From assembly GCA_947685225.1 (NCBI GenBank), contig CANTUV010000024.1, positions 55,642,001 through 55,706,000 on the forward strand: 64,000 nt of DNA, in the 5' to 3' direction. Origin of the DNA: Garcia nutans (taxonomy: Eukaryota > Streptophyta > Magnoliopsida > Malpighiales > Euphorbiaceae). Under the pieces are notes generated by a model that saw nothing but the letters and a program-made list of their open reading frames with translations, was not told the DNA's origin and made no database searches. Position numbers and translations under genes: made by a program. Positions 25,301 through 38,030 of the stretch are shown here, in pieces; the first letter of the stretch is position 1, and each line of letters opens with the position of its first letter.

Positions 25301-28300
25301 TCAATATTTCAAGGGTAAAGGCTCGATTTTCCAATGGATAAAGATCAATGTGTCAAGGGTAAAGACCCGATTTTCAATAGATAAAGATCCATATTTCAAG
25401 GGTAAAGACCCGATTTACATTGGATAAAGATCCATATTTCAAAGGGTAAAACACAAAGTCCAAAGGATAAAGATCCTTGTTTCAAGAGTAAAGACACGAT
25501 TTCCAATGGAATAAGAACCATATTTCAAGGGTAAAAACCCGATTTCTAATGGATAAAGATCCATTTTTCAAGGTAAAGACCCCATTTCCAATGGATAAAG
25601 ATCCATATTTCAAAGGGTAAAGACCCAAAGTCCGAAGGATAAAGATCCTTGTTTCAAGGGTGAAGACCCGATTTCCAATGGTATAAGAACCATATTTCAA
25701 GGGTAAAGACCCGATTTCTAATTGATAAAGATCCATTTTTCAAGGTAAAGACCCAATTTCCAATGGATAAAGATCCATATTTCAAGGGTAAAGGCCTAGT
25801 TTCCAATGGATAAAGAGCCATGTGTCAAAGGTAAAGACCCGATTTTCAATGAATAATGATCCATATTTCAAGGGTAAAGACCCGATTTCCAATGGATAAA
25901 GATCCATATTTCAAAGGTTAAAGACCTAAAGTCCGAAGGATAAAGATCCTTGTTTCAAGGGTAAAGACCGATTTCCAATGGATAAAGATACATATTTAGA
26001 GGGCAAAGACCCAATTTTCAATGGATAAAGATCCATGTTTCAAGGGTAAAGGCCCGATTTCCAATGGACAAAGATCCATGTTTCAAGGGTAAAGACCCGA
26101 TTTCTAATGGATAAAGATTAATTTTTCAAGGGTAAAGACCCGATTTCCATTTGATAAAGATCAATTTTTCAAGGGTAAAGAGCCAATTTCCAATGTATAA
26201 AGATCCATATTTCAAGGGTAATGACCCAATTTCCAATGGATAAAGATCCATATTTCAAAGGGTAAAGACCCAAAGTTCGAAGGATAAAGATCCTTATTTC
26301 AAGGGTAAAGACCCGATTTCCAATGGATAAAGATCCATATTTTAAGGGCAAAGACACGATTTCTAATGGAAAAAGATGCATTTTTCAAGGGTAAAGACCG
26401 ATTTCCAATGGATAAAGATCCATGTTTCAAGGGTAAAGGCCCGACTTCAAATGGGTGAAGGTCCATATTTCAAGGGTAAAGGCTCGATTTTCCAATGGAT
26501 AAAGATCCATGTGTCAAGGGTAAAAACCCGATTTTCAATGGATAAAGATCCATATTTCAAGGGTAAAGACCCGATTTACAATGGATAAAGATCCATATTT
26601 CAAAGTGTAAAGACCCAAAGTCCAAAGTATAAAGATCCTTGTTTCAAGGGTAAAGACCCGATTTCCAATGGATAAAGATCCATATTTCGAGGACAAAGAC
26701 CCGATTTTCAATGGATAAAGAACAATGTCGCTAGTGTAAAAGACCCGATTTCCAATTGATAAAGATCCATATTTCAAGGGTAAAGACCCGATTTCTAATG
26801 GATAAAGATCCATTTTTCAAGGGCAAAGACTCGATTTCAAATGGATAAAGATCCATGTTTCAAGGGTAAAGACCCGATTTTCAATGGATAAATATCCATA
26901 TTTCAAGGGTAAAGACCCGATTTCCAATGGATAAAGATCCATATTTCAAAGGGTAAAGACCCAAAGTCCGAAGGATAAAGATCCTTGTTTCAAGGGTAAA
27001 GACCCGATTTCCAATGGAATAAGAGCCATATTTCAAGGGTAAAGACCCGATTTCTAATGGATAAAGATCCATTTTTCAAGGTAAAGACCCAATTTCAATG
27101 GATAAAGATCCATATTTCAAGGGTAAAGGCCTAGTTTCCAATGGATAAAGATCCATGTGTCAAAGGTAAAGACCCGATTTTCAATGTATAATGATCTATA
27201 TTTCAAGGGTAAAGACCCGATTTCCAAAGGATAAAGATCCATATTTCAAAGGTTAAAGACCTAAAGTCCGAAGGATAAAGATCCTTGTTTCAAGGGTAAA
27301 GACCTGATTTCCAATGGATAAAGATACATATTTAGAGGGCAAAGACCCGATTTTCAATGGTTAAAGATCAATGTTTCAAGGGTAAAGGCCCGATTTTTAA
27401 TGGATAAAGATCCATGTTTCAAGAGTAAAGACCCGATTTCTAATGGATAAAGAACCATTTTTCAAGGGTAAAGACCCGATTTCCATTGGATAAAGATCAA
27501 TGTTTCAAGGGTAAAGACCCAATTTCCAATGTATAAAGATCCATATTTCAAGGGTAAAGACCCAATTTCCAATGGATAAAGATCTATATTTCAAAGGGTA
27601 AAGACCCAAAGTTCGAAGCATAAAGATCCTTGTTTCAAGGCTAAAGACCCGATTTCTAATGGATAAAGATCAATATTTCAAGGGCAAAGACCCGATTTCT
27701 AATGGATAAAGATCCAATTTTCAAGGGTAAAGACCCGATTTCCAATGGATAAAGATCCATGTTTCAAGGGTAATGGCCCGATTTAAAATGGATAAAGATC
27801 CATATTTCAAGGGTAAAGGCTCGATTTTCCAATGGATAAAGATCCATGTGTAAAGGGTAAAGACCCGATTTTCAATGGATAAAATATTCATATTTCAAGG
27901 GTAAAGACCCAATTTACAATGGATAAAGATCCATATTTCAAAGGGTAAAGACCCAAAGTCCAAAGTATAAAGATCCTTGTTTCGAGGGTAAAGACCTGAT
28001 TTCCAATGGATAAAGATCCATATTTCGAGGAAAAAGACCCGATTTTCAATGGATAAAGAACAATGTTGCTAGTGTAAAAGACCCGATTTCCAATTGATAA
28101 AGATCCATATTTCAAGGGTAAAGACCCGATTTCTAATGGATAAAGATCCATTTTTCAAGGGCAAAGACTTGATTTCCAATGGATAAAGATCCATGTTTCA
28201 AGGGTAAAGACCCGATTTTCAATGGATAAAGATCCATATTTCAAGGGTAAAAATCCGATTTCCAATGGATAAAGATCCATATTTCAAAGGGTAAAGACCC

Positions 28301-31300
28301 AAAGTCCGAAGGATAAAGATCCTTGTTTCAAGGGTAAAGACCCGATTTCCAATGGAAAAAGAACCATATTTCAAGGGTAAAGACCCGATTTCTAATGGAT
28401 AAAGATCCATTTTTCAAGGTAAAGACCCAATTTCCAATGGATAAAGATCCATATTTCAAGGGTAAAGGGCTAGTTTCCAATGGATAACGATCCATGTGTC
28501 AAAGGTAAAGACCCGATTTTCAATGTAAAATGATCCATATTTCAGGGGTAAAGACCCGATTTCAATTGGATAAAGATCAATATTTCAAAGGTTAAAGACC
28601 TAAAGTCCGAAGGATAAAGATCCTTGTTTCAAAAGTAAAGACCCGATTTCCAATGGATGAAGATACATATTTAGAGGGCAAAGACCCGATTTTCAATGAA
28701 TAAAGATCCATGTTTCAAGGGTAAAGGCCCGATTTATAATGGATAAAGATCCATGTTTCAAGAGTAAAGACCCGATTTCTAATGGATAAAGATCCATTTT
28801 TCAAGGGCAAAGACCCGATTTCCATTGGATAAAGATCAATGTTTTAAGGGTAAAGAGCCAATTTCCAATGTATAAAGATCCATATTTCAAGGGTAAAGAC
28901 CCAATTTCCAATGGATAAAGATCCATATTTCAAAGGGTAAAGACCCAAAGTTCGAAGGATAAAGATCCTTGTTTCAAGGGTAAAGACCCAATTTCTAATG
29001 GATAAAGATCCATATTTCAAGGGCAAAGACCAGATTTCTAATGGATAAAGATCCAATTTTCAAGGGTAAAGAACCGATTTCCAATGGATAAAGATCCATG
29101 TTTCAAGGGCAAAGGCCCGATTTAAAATGGATAAAGATCCATATTTCAAGGGTAAAAGCTCGATTTTCCAATGGATAAAGATCCATGTGTCAAGGGTTAA
29201 GACCCAATTTTCAATGGATAAAATATTCATATTTCAAGGGCAAAGACCCGATTTACAATGGATAAAGATCCATATTTCAAAGGGTAAAGACCCAAAGTCA
29301 AAAGTATAAAGATCCTTGTTTCGAGGGTAAAGACCTGATTTCCAATTGATAAAGATCCATATTTCGAGGACAAAGACTCGATTTTCAATGGATAAAGAAC
29401 AATGTTGCTAGTGTAAAAGACCCGATTTACAATTGATAAAGATCCATATTTCAAGGGTAAAGACCCGATTTCTAATGGATAAAGATCCATTTTTCAAGGG
29501 CAAAGACTCGATTTCCAATGGATAAAGATCCATGTTTCAAGGGTAAAGACCCGATTTTCAATGGATAAAGATCCATATTTCAAGGGTAAAGATCCGATTT
29601 CCAATGGATAAAGATCCATATTTCAAAGGGTAAAGACCCAAAGTCTGAAGGATAAAGATCCTTGCTTCAAAGGTAAAGACCCGATTTCCAATGGAAAAAG
29701 AACCATATTTCAAGGGTAAAGACCCAATTTCTAATGGATAAAGATCCATTTTTCAAGGTAAAGACCCAATTTCCAATGGATAAAGATCCACATTTGAAGG
29801 GTAAAGGCCTAGTTTCCAATGGATAAAGATCCATGTGTCAAATGTAAAAACCTAATTTGCAATGAATAATGATCCATATTTCAAGGGTAAAGACCTGATT
29901 TCCAATGGATAAAGATCCATATTTCAAAGGTTAAAGACCTAAAGTCCGAAGGATAAAGATCCTTATTTCAAGGGTAAAGACCCGATTTCCAATGGATAAA
30001 TATACATATTTAGAGGGCAAAGACCCGATTTTCAATGGATAAAGATTCATGTTTCAAGGGTAAAGGCCCGATTTCCAATGGACAAAGATCCATGTTTCAA
30101 GGGTAAAGACCCGATTTCTAATGGATAAAGATTCATTTTTCAAGGGTAAAGACCCGATTTCCATTGGATAAAGATCAATTTTTCAAGGGTAAAGAGCCAA
30201 TTTCCAATGTATAAAGATCCATATTTCAAGGGTAAAGACCCAATTTCCAATGGATAAAGATCCCTATTTCAAAGGGTAAAGACCCAAAGTTCGAAGGATA
30301 AAGATCCTTATTTCAAGAGTAAAGACCTGATTTCCAATGGATAAAGATCCATATTTTAAGGGCAAAGACACGATTTCTAATGGATAAAGATGGATTTTTC
30401 AAGGGTAAAGACCCGATTTCCAATGGATAAAGATCCATGTTTCAAGGGTAAAGGCCCGATTTCAAATGGGTAAAGATCCATATTTCAAGGGTAAAAGCTC
30501 GATTTTCCAATGGATAACGATCCATGTGTCAAGGGTAAAGACCCAATTTCTAATGGATATAGATCCATTTTTCAAGGGCAAAGACCCGATTTCAATGGAT
30601 AAAGATCCATGTTTGAAGGGTAAAGACCCGATTTCCAATGGATAAAGATCCATATTTCAAAGGGTAAAGTCCCAAAGTCCAAACGATAAAGATCCTTGTT
30701 TCAAGGGTAAAGACCTGATTTCCAATGGATAAAGATCCATATTTCGAGGGCAAAGACCCGATTTTCAAAGGATAAAGATCCATGTTGCTAGTGTAAAAGA
30801 CCCGATTTCCAATTGATAAAGATTCATATTTCAAGGGTAAAGACCCGATTTCTAATAGATAAAGATCCATTTTTCAAGGGCAAAGACCCGATTTCTAATA
30901 GATAAAGATCCATTTTTCAAGGGCAAAGACCCGATTTCTAATGGATAAAGATCCATATTTCAAGGGTAAAGTCCCGATTTCCAATGGATAAAGATCCATA
31001 TTTCAAAGGGTAAAGACCCAAAGTCCGAAGGATAAAGATCCTTGTTTCAAGCGTAAAGACCCGATTTCCAATGTATAAAGTTACATAATTATAGGGCAAA
31101 GACACGATTTTCAATGGATAAAGATCCATGTTTCAAGGGTAAAGGCCCAATTTCCAATGGATAAAGATCTATATTTCAAGGGCAAAGGCCTAGTTTCCAA
31201 TGGATAAAGATCCATGTGTCCAAGGTAAAGACCCGATTTTCAACGTATAAAGATCCATATTTCAACGGTAAAGACCCGATCTCCAATGGATAAAGATCCA

Positions 31301-34122
31301 TATTTCAAAGGTTAAACACCTAAAGTCCGAAGGATAAAGATCCTTGTTTCAAGGGTAAAGACCCGATTTCCAATGGATAAAGATACATATTTCGAAGGCA
31401 AAGACCCGATTTTCAATTGATAAAGATCCATGTTTCAAGGGTAAAGGCCCAATTTCCAATGGATAAAGATCCATGTTTCAAGGGTAAAGACCCGATTTCT
31501 AATGGGTAATGATCCATTTTTCAAGGGTAAAAACCCTTTTTTCATTGGATAAAGATCAATGTTTCAAGGGTAAAGACCCAATTTCCAATGTATAAAGATC
31601 CATATTTCAAGGGTAAAGACCCAATTTCCAATGGATAAAGATCCATATTTCAAAGGGTAAAGACCCAAATTTCGAAGGATAAAGATCCTTGTTTCAATGG
31701 AAAGACCCAATTTTCAATGGATAAAGATCCATATTTCAAGGGCAAAGACCCGATTTCTAATGGATAAAGATCCATTTTTCAAGGGTAAAGACCCGATTTC
31801 CAATGGATAAAGATCCATGTTTCAAGGGTAAAGGCCCGATTTCAAATGGATAAAGATCCATATTTCAAGTGTAAAGGCTCAGCTTTCCAATGGATAAAGA
31901 TCCATGTGTTAAGGGTAAAGACCCTTTTTTCAATGGATAAAGATCCATATTTCAAGGGTAAAGACCCTATTTACAATGGATAAAGATCCATATTTCAAAG
32001 GGTAAAGACATAAAGTACAAAGTATAAAGATCCTTGTTTCAAGGGTAAAGACCCGATTTCCAATGGATAAGGATCCATATTTCGAGGACAGAGACCCGAT
32101 TTTCAATGGATAAATATTCACGTTGCTAGTGTAAAAAACCCGATTTCCAATTGATAAAGATCCATATTTCAAGGGTAAAGACCCGATTTCTAATGTATAA
32201 AGATCCATTTTTCATGGGCAAAGACCCGATTTCCAATTGATAAAGATCCATGTTTCAAGGGTAAAGACCCAATTTTCAATGGATAAAGATCCATATTTCA
32301 AAGGTAAAGACCCGATTTCCAATGGATAAAGATCCATATTTTAAAGGGTAAAGACCCAAAGTCCGAAGGATAAAGATCCTTGTTTCAAGGGTAAAGACCC
32401 AATTTTCAATGGAAAAGAACAATATTTCAAGGGTAAAGACGCGATTTCTAATGGATAAAGATTCATTTTTCAAGGTAAAGACCCAATTTGCAATAGATAA
32501 AGACCCATACTTCAAGGGTAAAGGCCTAGTTTCCAATGGATAAAGATCCATGTTCAAAGGTAAAGACCCGATTTTCAATATATAAAGATCCATATTTCAA
32601 GGATAAAGACCCAATTTCCAATGGATAAAGATTCATATTTCAAAGGTTAAAGACCTAAAGTCTGAAGGATAAAGATCCTTGTTTCAAGGGTAAAGACCCG
32701 ATTTCCAATGGATAAAGATACATATTTAGAGGGAAAAGACCCGATTTTCAATGGATAGAGATTCATGTTTCAAGGGTAAAGGCCCGATGTCCAATTGATA
32801 AAGATCCATGTTTCAAGGGTAAACACCCGATTTCTAATGGATAAAGATCCATTTTTGAAGGGTAAAAACCCGATTTCCATTGGATAAAGATCAATGTTTC
32901 AAGGGTAAAGAGCCAATTTCTAATGTATAAAGATCCATATTTCGAGGGTAAAGACCCAATTTCCAATGGATAAAGATCCATATTTCAAAGGGTAAAGGCC
33001 CAAAGTTCGAAGGATAATGATCCTTGTTTTAAGGTTAAAGACCCGATTTCCAATGGATAAAGATCCATATTTCAAGGGCAAAGACCAATTTCTAATGGAT
33101 AAAGATCCAATTTTCAAGGGTAAAGACCCAATTTCCAATGGATAAAGATCCATGTTTCAAGGGTAAAGGCCCAATTTCAAATAGATAAAGATCCATATTT
33201 CAAGGGTAAAGGCTCGATTTTCCAATGGATAAAGATCCATGTGTCAAGGGTAAAGACCCAATTTACAATGGATAAAGATCCATATTTCAAAGGGTAAAGA
33301 CCCAAAGTCAAAAGTATCAAGATCCTTGTTTCAAGGGTAAAGACCCGATTTCCAATGGATAAAGATCCATATTTCGAGGACAAACACCCGATTTTCAATG
33401 GATAAAGATCCATGTTTCTAGGGTAAAGGCCCAATTTCCAATGAATAAAGATCCATGTTTCAAGGGTAAAGACCCAATTTCTAATGGATAAAGATTCATT
33501 TTTCAAGGGTAAAGACCCAATTTCCATTGGATAAAGATCCATGTTTCAAGGGTAAAGACCCAATTTCTAATGGATAAAGATCCATATTTCAAAGGGTAAA
33601 GACCCAAAGTTCGAAGGATAAAGATCCTTATTTCAATGGTAAAGACCCTGTTTCCAATGGATAAAGATCCATATTTCAAGGGCAAAGACCCGATTTTCAA
33701 TGGATAAAGATCCATGTTTCAAGGGTAAAGGCCCGATTTCAAATGGATAAATATCCATATTTTGAGGGTAAAGGCTCAATTTCCAATGGATAAAGATCCA
33801 TGTGTCAAGGGTAAAGACCCGATTTTCAATGGATAAAGATCCATATTTCAAGGGTAAAGACCCGATTTACAATGGATAGAGATCCATATTTCAAAGGGTA
33901 AAGACCCAAAGTTCGAAGTATAAAGATCATTGTTTCAAGGGTAATGACCCAATTTGCAATGGATAAAGATCCATATTTCGAGGACAAAGACCCAATTTTC
34001 AATGGATAAAGATCCATGTTTCAAGGGTAAAGGCCTGATTTCTAGTGGATAAAGATCCATGTTTCAAGGGTAAACAGCCAATCTCCAATGTATAAAGATC
34101 CATGTTCCTAGTTTAAAGACCC
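22306..34122. repeat. 11.8-kb higher-order array of hairpin minisatellites (43-bp monomer)
   Basis: The monomer is about 43 bp with two stem-loops: TGGAT-AAAG-ATCCA and GGGT-AAAG-ACCC, each 4-5 bp arms around AAAG, spaced about 21 bp apart. Variant arms stay complementary, for example AAGGAT-AAAG-ATCCTT. The first ~260 bp use loop GAAG, as do the short arrays at 43296 and 51331. The rest uses AAAG. Two landmarks show a higher-order period of about 1.34 kb (about 31 monomers): GTTGCTAG at 22933, 24228, 26727 (GTCGCTAG), 28065, 29404, 30784, 32122, and GGCCTAG at 23291, 24630, 25793, 27128, 28468 (GGGCTAG), 29806, 31187, 32523. One period is short by about 4 monomers and one is long by one. It lies in the 3' untranslated part of Tat element 1. 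Confidence 0.95.
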
Positions 34123-34307
34123 ACAACCCATAAAAAAGAACAACTAGTTATGCAAGAATTCTCAACTGATAAAAGGTCAGTCAAATCAAATTCAATCTCG
34201 GGTCTATGTACCCAAATCAAATCCAAGAGCCCAAAACCTCAACCATCTCAAAAATTAAGTCTTATTGCTTTTCACTCTCTTTTACTAAAGTCTCAGATTG
34301 TTCAAGC
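34123..34307 (+). other. Linker between hairpin array and 3' LTR, remnant of arrays II/III
   Basis: It contains one or two GGGTCTATGTACCC-type units left from array III. The GGTCCAGAACC array (array II), present in the other two Tat copies, is missing. It ends in the conserved block before the polypurine tract. Confidence 0.7.
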
Positions 34308-34317
34308 AGGGGGCAAA
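34308..34317 (+). other. Polypurine tract of Tat element 1
   Basis: AGGGGGCAAA directly before the LTR. Identical tracts are at 44606-44615 and 52741-52750. Confidence 0.8.
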
Positions 34318-34525
34318 CTATAGATCCTTAATTTTTGACCCAGTCCGGTCCGTTATTTTTTATATAGTCCAAAAATTTTTTTATAGTATTTTAATATTTA
34401 TTTTAGTAAAAAATGGTGAAGTGAATAAAAAAATAAATAAATAATAATAAATAAATAAATAAAAATAAATATAAAAATTCATAAATAAATAAATATAAAA
34501 AAATAATAATAATAAATAAGAAAAA

Positions 34526-34551
34526 TCGGCGATGAAAAAATTCATCGCCGA
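34526..34551. repeat. Perfect 11-bp-arm hairpin in LTR A U3
   Basis: TCGGCGATGAA, loop AAAA, TTCATCGCCGA. It lies in a GC-rich island (about 34525-34660) upstream of the TATA box. Confidence 0.9.
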
Positions 34552-34752
34552 AAGCGTTGGACGAAATGGCCCGCAGCCAATTTCTCTGGCACGTCAGACG
34601 CTCGCAAGTCGCCTCGCAGTCCGACGCAGTTTTTGCCAGCGAAAGTTTTTCGACGTAATTATTTTCGAAACCAAATTCTATTTGGTTTCAGTTTCCTTTT
34701 CCTAATTAATGATAGTTTTCATAAATAATTTGAATTAATCATATAAATTTCC

Positions 34753-34760
34753 TATAAATA
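34753..34760 (+). promoter_or_regulatory. TATA box of Tat LTR A
   Basis: TATAAATA followed by AAG. The same element is found at 44967-44974 and 53261-53268, and as CATAAATA at 42206-42213 in LTR B. Conservation in four LTRs supports it as the element promoter. Confidence 0.65.
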
Positions 34761-36550
34761 AGAAAAAAAAAGGAAAGGGAGAGGAACTTTTAGGAGGAAA
34801 AAGATCAGGAGATCAAACTTTAAAAATTTAAGGGACTTGGCAGTAAAACGATCGGCCTTTATAGAGGAGAATAAGCAAGTAATCAATCCATCAAAGGCAG
34901 CCATCTTGCCTTTGTCTTTGTTCATCCAGAAAACAACTTTTTGGTGGAACTAACGTACAAGGTTTGAATCTCTAATTTCTTTTTATTTTCTCACAGTAGT
35001 TTCATTTTTTGATTCATAAGATTATATACACAAAACTTTGATCTTTGAAGATGTAATAACTTGATCTTCATTTACAAAAACCTTAAATGATTTCCTCTAT
35101 TTCTAAATGCCTTAAAAACCTTAATTCATTTCTTTATTTTTTAAAAATCTTAAAACATTCTTTTTGTTTCTTTTAAAAACTCAAGAAGCCTAATTCTATT
35201 TCTTATAAAATTTAAGAATCCTAGTTCTGTCTTTTCTAAAGCTTAAGAACCCTAAAAAAATACTCTTTTGTTTCCAAAAACCATAAAACGTTTTTCATAT
35301 TTCCAAAAGCTTTTAAAAAAACCTAAACTGTTTTCCTTTCACTTTTTTCTAAAATTCCCAAATGTTTTTGTTAAATGTCCAAACCCTAAATTTATCTTAC
35401 AGTTTCTAAAAAATCACATAAAGCTTTATAATACTATAAATTATTTTCTCAAATCCTAAAATCAAACATAATTTCCTAAACACCAAAAACCCTAATTCTC
35501 TCAAAATCAAAACAGTAAACCCTAAATTTTCCTAAACTCTAATTCATTGAATTTAAAACCCCAAACTAGTTAATTTAAACCCTAAAATCTTAATTTTCAA
35601 CACCAAAACCTACCCTAAAACCCAATTTTCAAAATTTTCTAGGGCGCTGCCCCCTTGACCCCCGCCCGCTAACCGGCTAGAGGGACCAACGTATGGGCTC
35701 GTTGAAGGGGTCAATATTCATTAGTGTATTATGAGTCCACGTATTTAACTTTCCTTTTTCCAAAGCCCTAATTTAGTAACTAAAATTCTAAAATCATATT
35801 TTAAGATGCAAACTCTAAATTATATATTTATTACTTTATTTAATTTTAGATTTGATTATGTAGTTTATTATATGCTTTGATTGATTTATTTTCAATGCTT
35901 GATTTATTTAATTTATCATTGATGAATGGTTTATTTATTATGAATGGTTATTTACTCTTATCGATTTATTTTTTATTTCCAAATGTTGTAAGAGGTATGT
36001 TTCCACTTTGTGGGTACCCCATTAATTAATTTCTGTGTAATTTAAATTGCTTTTATATTTTAGACCAATGTAAAGGTCATGTTTCTACCTTTTGGTGGGT
36101 GTCCTATTTAGTTTAGACATGAACTATGTAAGGACATGTTTCCATCCTCGGATGGGTGTCCATTTATTTGTTTTGCTTGGAAATTATTTTGATTTTAATA
36201 TAACGATGCTTTATTTCAATTATTGTGTGTAATATGGATAATATTGTTATATTTAAGAATTTTATAATATTAAGACCTATAAAGGAGGGCGGTTCCAATG
36301 AACCGGGCATTGTGGGGGTGCTGGGCCATTTCTCACCTTCTCCACATGTACCCAACTTTCCAAACCCATTAGGGGGTTGGGGATTCCTTAGGAATCGAGT
36401 CATCCACCCCTTTCTTTTTCCCGGCCCTTTCGGGTGGCGACTCCATTTTCTCCGGACTTAGGTCCGTGTTCTTTAAGGCCCCGAGCCTAAACAGTGCCGA
36501 AGTCACAAGAATCATTCCACCGAGAGTGGGGGCAAAAATCCCCGCTCACA

Positions 36551-38030
36551 CCCCTGTGCAGGCTCAAACCACTAATCTCTTTTTTCATGTAATGGTTTGA
36601 TTGACATTCGTATTTTGTCTGGTTCTTTGCACAAGCACACATCTCCATTTTTGTAAAGTGATTGGATTTTTCTCAAGTAATGGGTCTTACATGACCCCTG
36701 ATTCCATATCTACTTCGTATTTACTTTATAGGGTATCTGTTGTTTACTTAGGCAAAGAATAGACAATGCAAGACAAAAAATGCAGTATGATATGCTCATG
36801 TATGCATGATATGCATCAATAATACTTACACTGGCTCCATTAACTTATGGACTGAGGTGATCAATTAAAGCACTTGTTCAAGTCTTGCATTAGAATAGCA
36901 AAAGCCTTCACATCTATAGCTTTTATCTTCTAAGATGAAATCATGAGTAGTGGGGCCAAGCAGTATATTCAAAGATACATCCATTTCAAACTATGATTCA
37001 ACACATCAATTGGTAGCTTCTTCATAACATTAATAATCATTTATTTTGCCTAATATGTCCTTCAAGGTTCGACGATGCAACATACTTCCCTTAACTTGAA
37101 GGTTTATGCAACAAGAAAATAATTTTTTTAAAATCAAATATTGACTTTGTCAAATCAGTGTCAATGTACCTCAGGACTCGACTTTTTCCAAATTAACAGA
37201 TCTATAACATCATGACCCTAGTTACCATAATAAACTTGGCAATTATTTCCATTTAAGTATGAACTATTGCACTTCAGATAGGCACATACATATTGCTTGG
37301 CCAAAGGTCTCGTCGAGTTTAAATATTATCTATCTCATATGCATGCTTATCCAAACTATCTTCACTAATAGACTTACCTACCAAGAGAGATCAACAAGTC
37401 TTTAATAGGGCTTGAAATGGGGTCTATAAGGGACACATGTCAACTGAAGGCCATTTTTAAAATGGAGCTGATGTGACACTCCTAACAAACCTTCAAACTA
37501 CAATCTTCTTGCTAGAACCATTTTCACCTTTTGGGCATCACTTTTATCTTTTGACTTTATGAAAAGACAAAACTTGAATGTCTTTCTTTCTTTTTTGCAG
37601 AAATCAGGATCCAATCAGTACTATCTTGATCTTTAGACCACCCCTTTTCTTCCTCTTTCTTTTTCATCATTTTTTTCTTTTGAAATATCAAGTCTAAGAC
37701 TTTCAAGATTGCAGACCTAGAGCTATGTTGGATAAAAAGAAAAATGATCTTCCCCCTATGTATTTGAGTCTTTGGCTAGACTGGACCAATTCAAGTCAAT
37801 CGTCCTCGTAAACTAAGTGGAAATCTTCTGCTGCTTTAAGTAAAAAGGAACTCGGTTGGCTTTCTGAACCACCTTTTTGAATTTTTTTCTTCTTTTTTTC
37901 TTCTTTTTTCTTTTTTTTCTTTTTCTTTTAGGTTTTTTTTCCCTAGGTATAAGAGAGTTGTCTTATTTGTACCATTTTATACTTCTATCTATGAATGGGG
38001 TAACATAAGTCTACTTTAGTGAGGATGAAT
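36551..38030 (-). mobile_element. Minus-strand Tat internal non-coding fragment
   Basis: Reverse complement of about 49500-51100 of the gag-only Tat element. It contains the block around CTCATGTATGCATGATATGC (36793 on), an unoccupied insertion site (CTAGT at 37218-37222), the pyrimidine-rich tract opposite the purine-rich tract at 49600-49690, and the end block near 38000. It joins LTR A on the left and Tekay element 2 on the right. No coding sequence. Confidence 0.8.

Larger units (their letters stand above)
11823..36550 (+). mobile_element. Tat/Ogre-type element 1, 5' half missing, interrupted by a non-coding element
   Basis: Parts in order: internal sequence 11823-11882, foreign insertion 11883-21349, internal 21350-22305, hairpin array 22306-34122, linker 34123-34307, polypurine tract 34308-34317, 3' LTR 34319-36550. 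The internal parts align with 50345-51330 of the gag-only Tat element. The 5' LTR, gag and most of the internal region are gone, lost at the 11822/11823 junction. Confidence 0.8.
34319..36550 (+). mobile_element. Tat LTR A (3' LTR of element 1)
   Basis: It starts TATAGATCC (TGTAGACCC in other copies, two G/C-to-A/T changes including the terminal TG) and ends CCCCGCTCACA. It contains the perfect hairpin 34526-34551, TATA box 34753-34760, a CCCTAA-rich middle, and a conserved 3' part with GGAATCGAGTCATCC. 2232 bp. No PBS follows. The next base begins minus-strand Tat internal DNA. Confidence 0.88.

Noticed and set aside
22741..34017. Many minus-strand open frames of 60-121 codons (YPLEIGSLPLKYGSLSIGN-type) in the hairpin array
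   Set aside because: They repeat with the 43-bp monomer (129 bp per frame cycle) and exist because the monomer has few stops on that strand. No start context, domain or conservation beyond the repeat.
22306..34122. CRISPR array
   Set aside because: Units are contiguous satellite monomers with gradual divergence, not identical repeats with unique spacers. The context is eukaryotic retrotransposon DNA.
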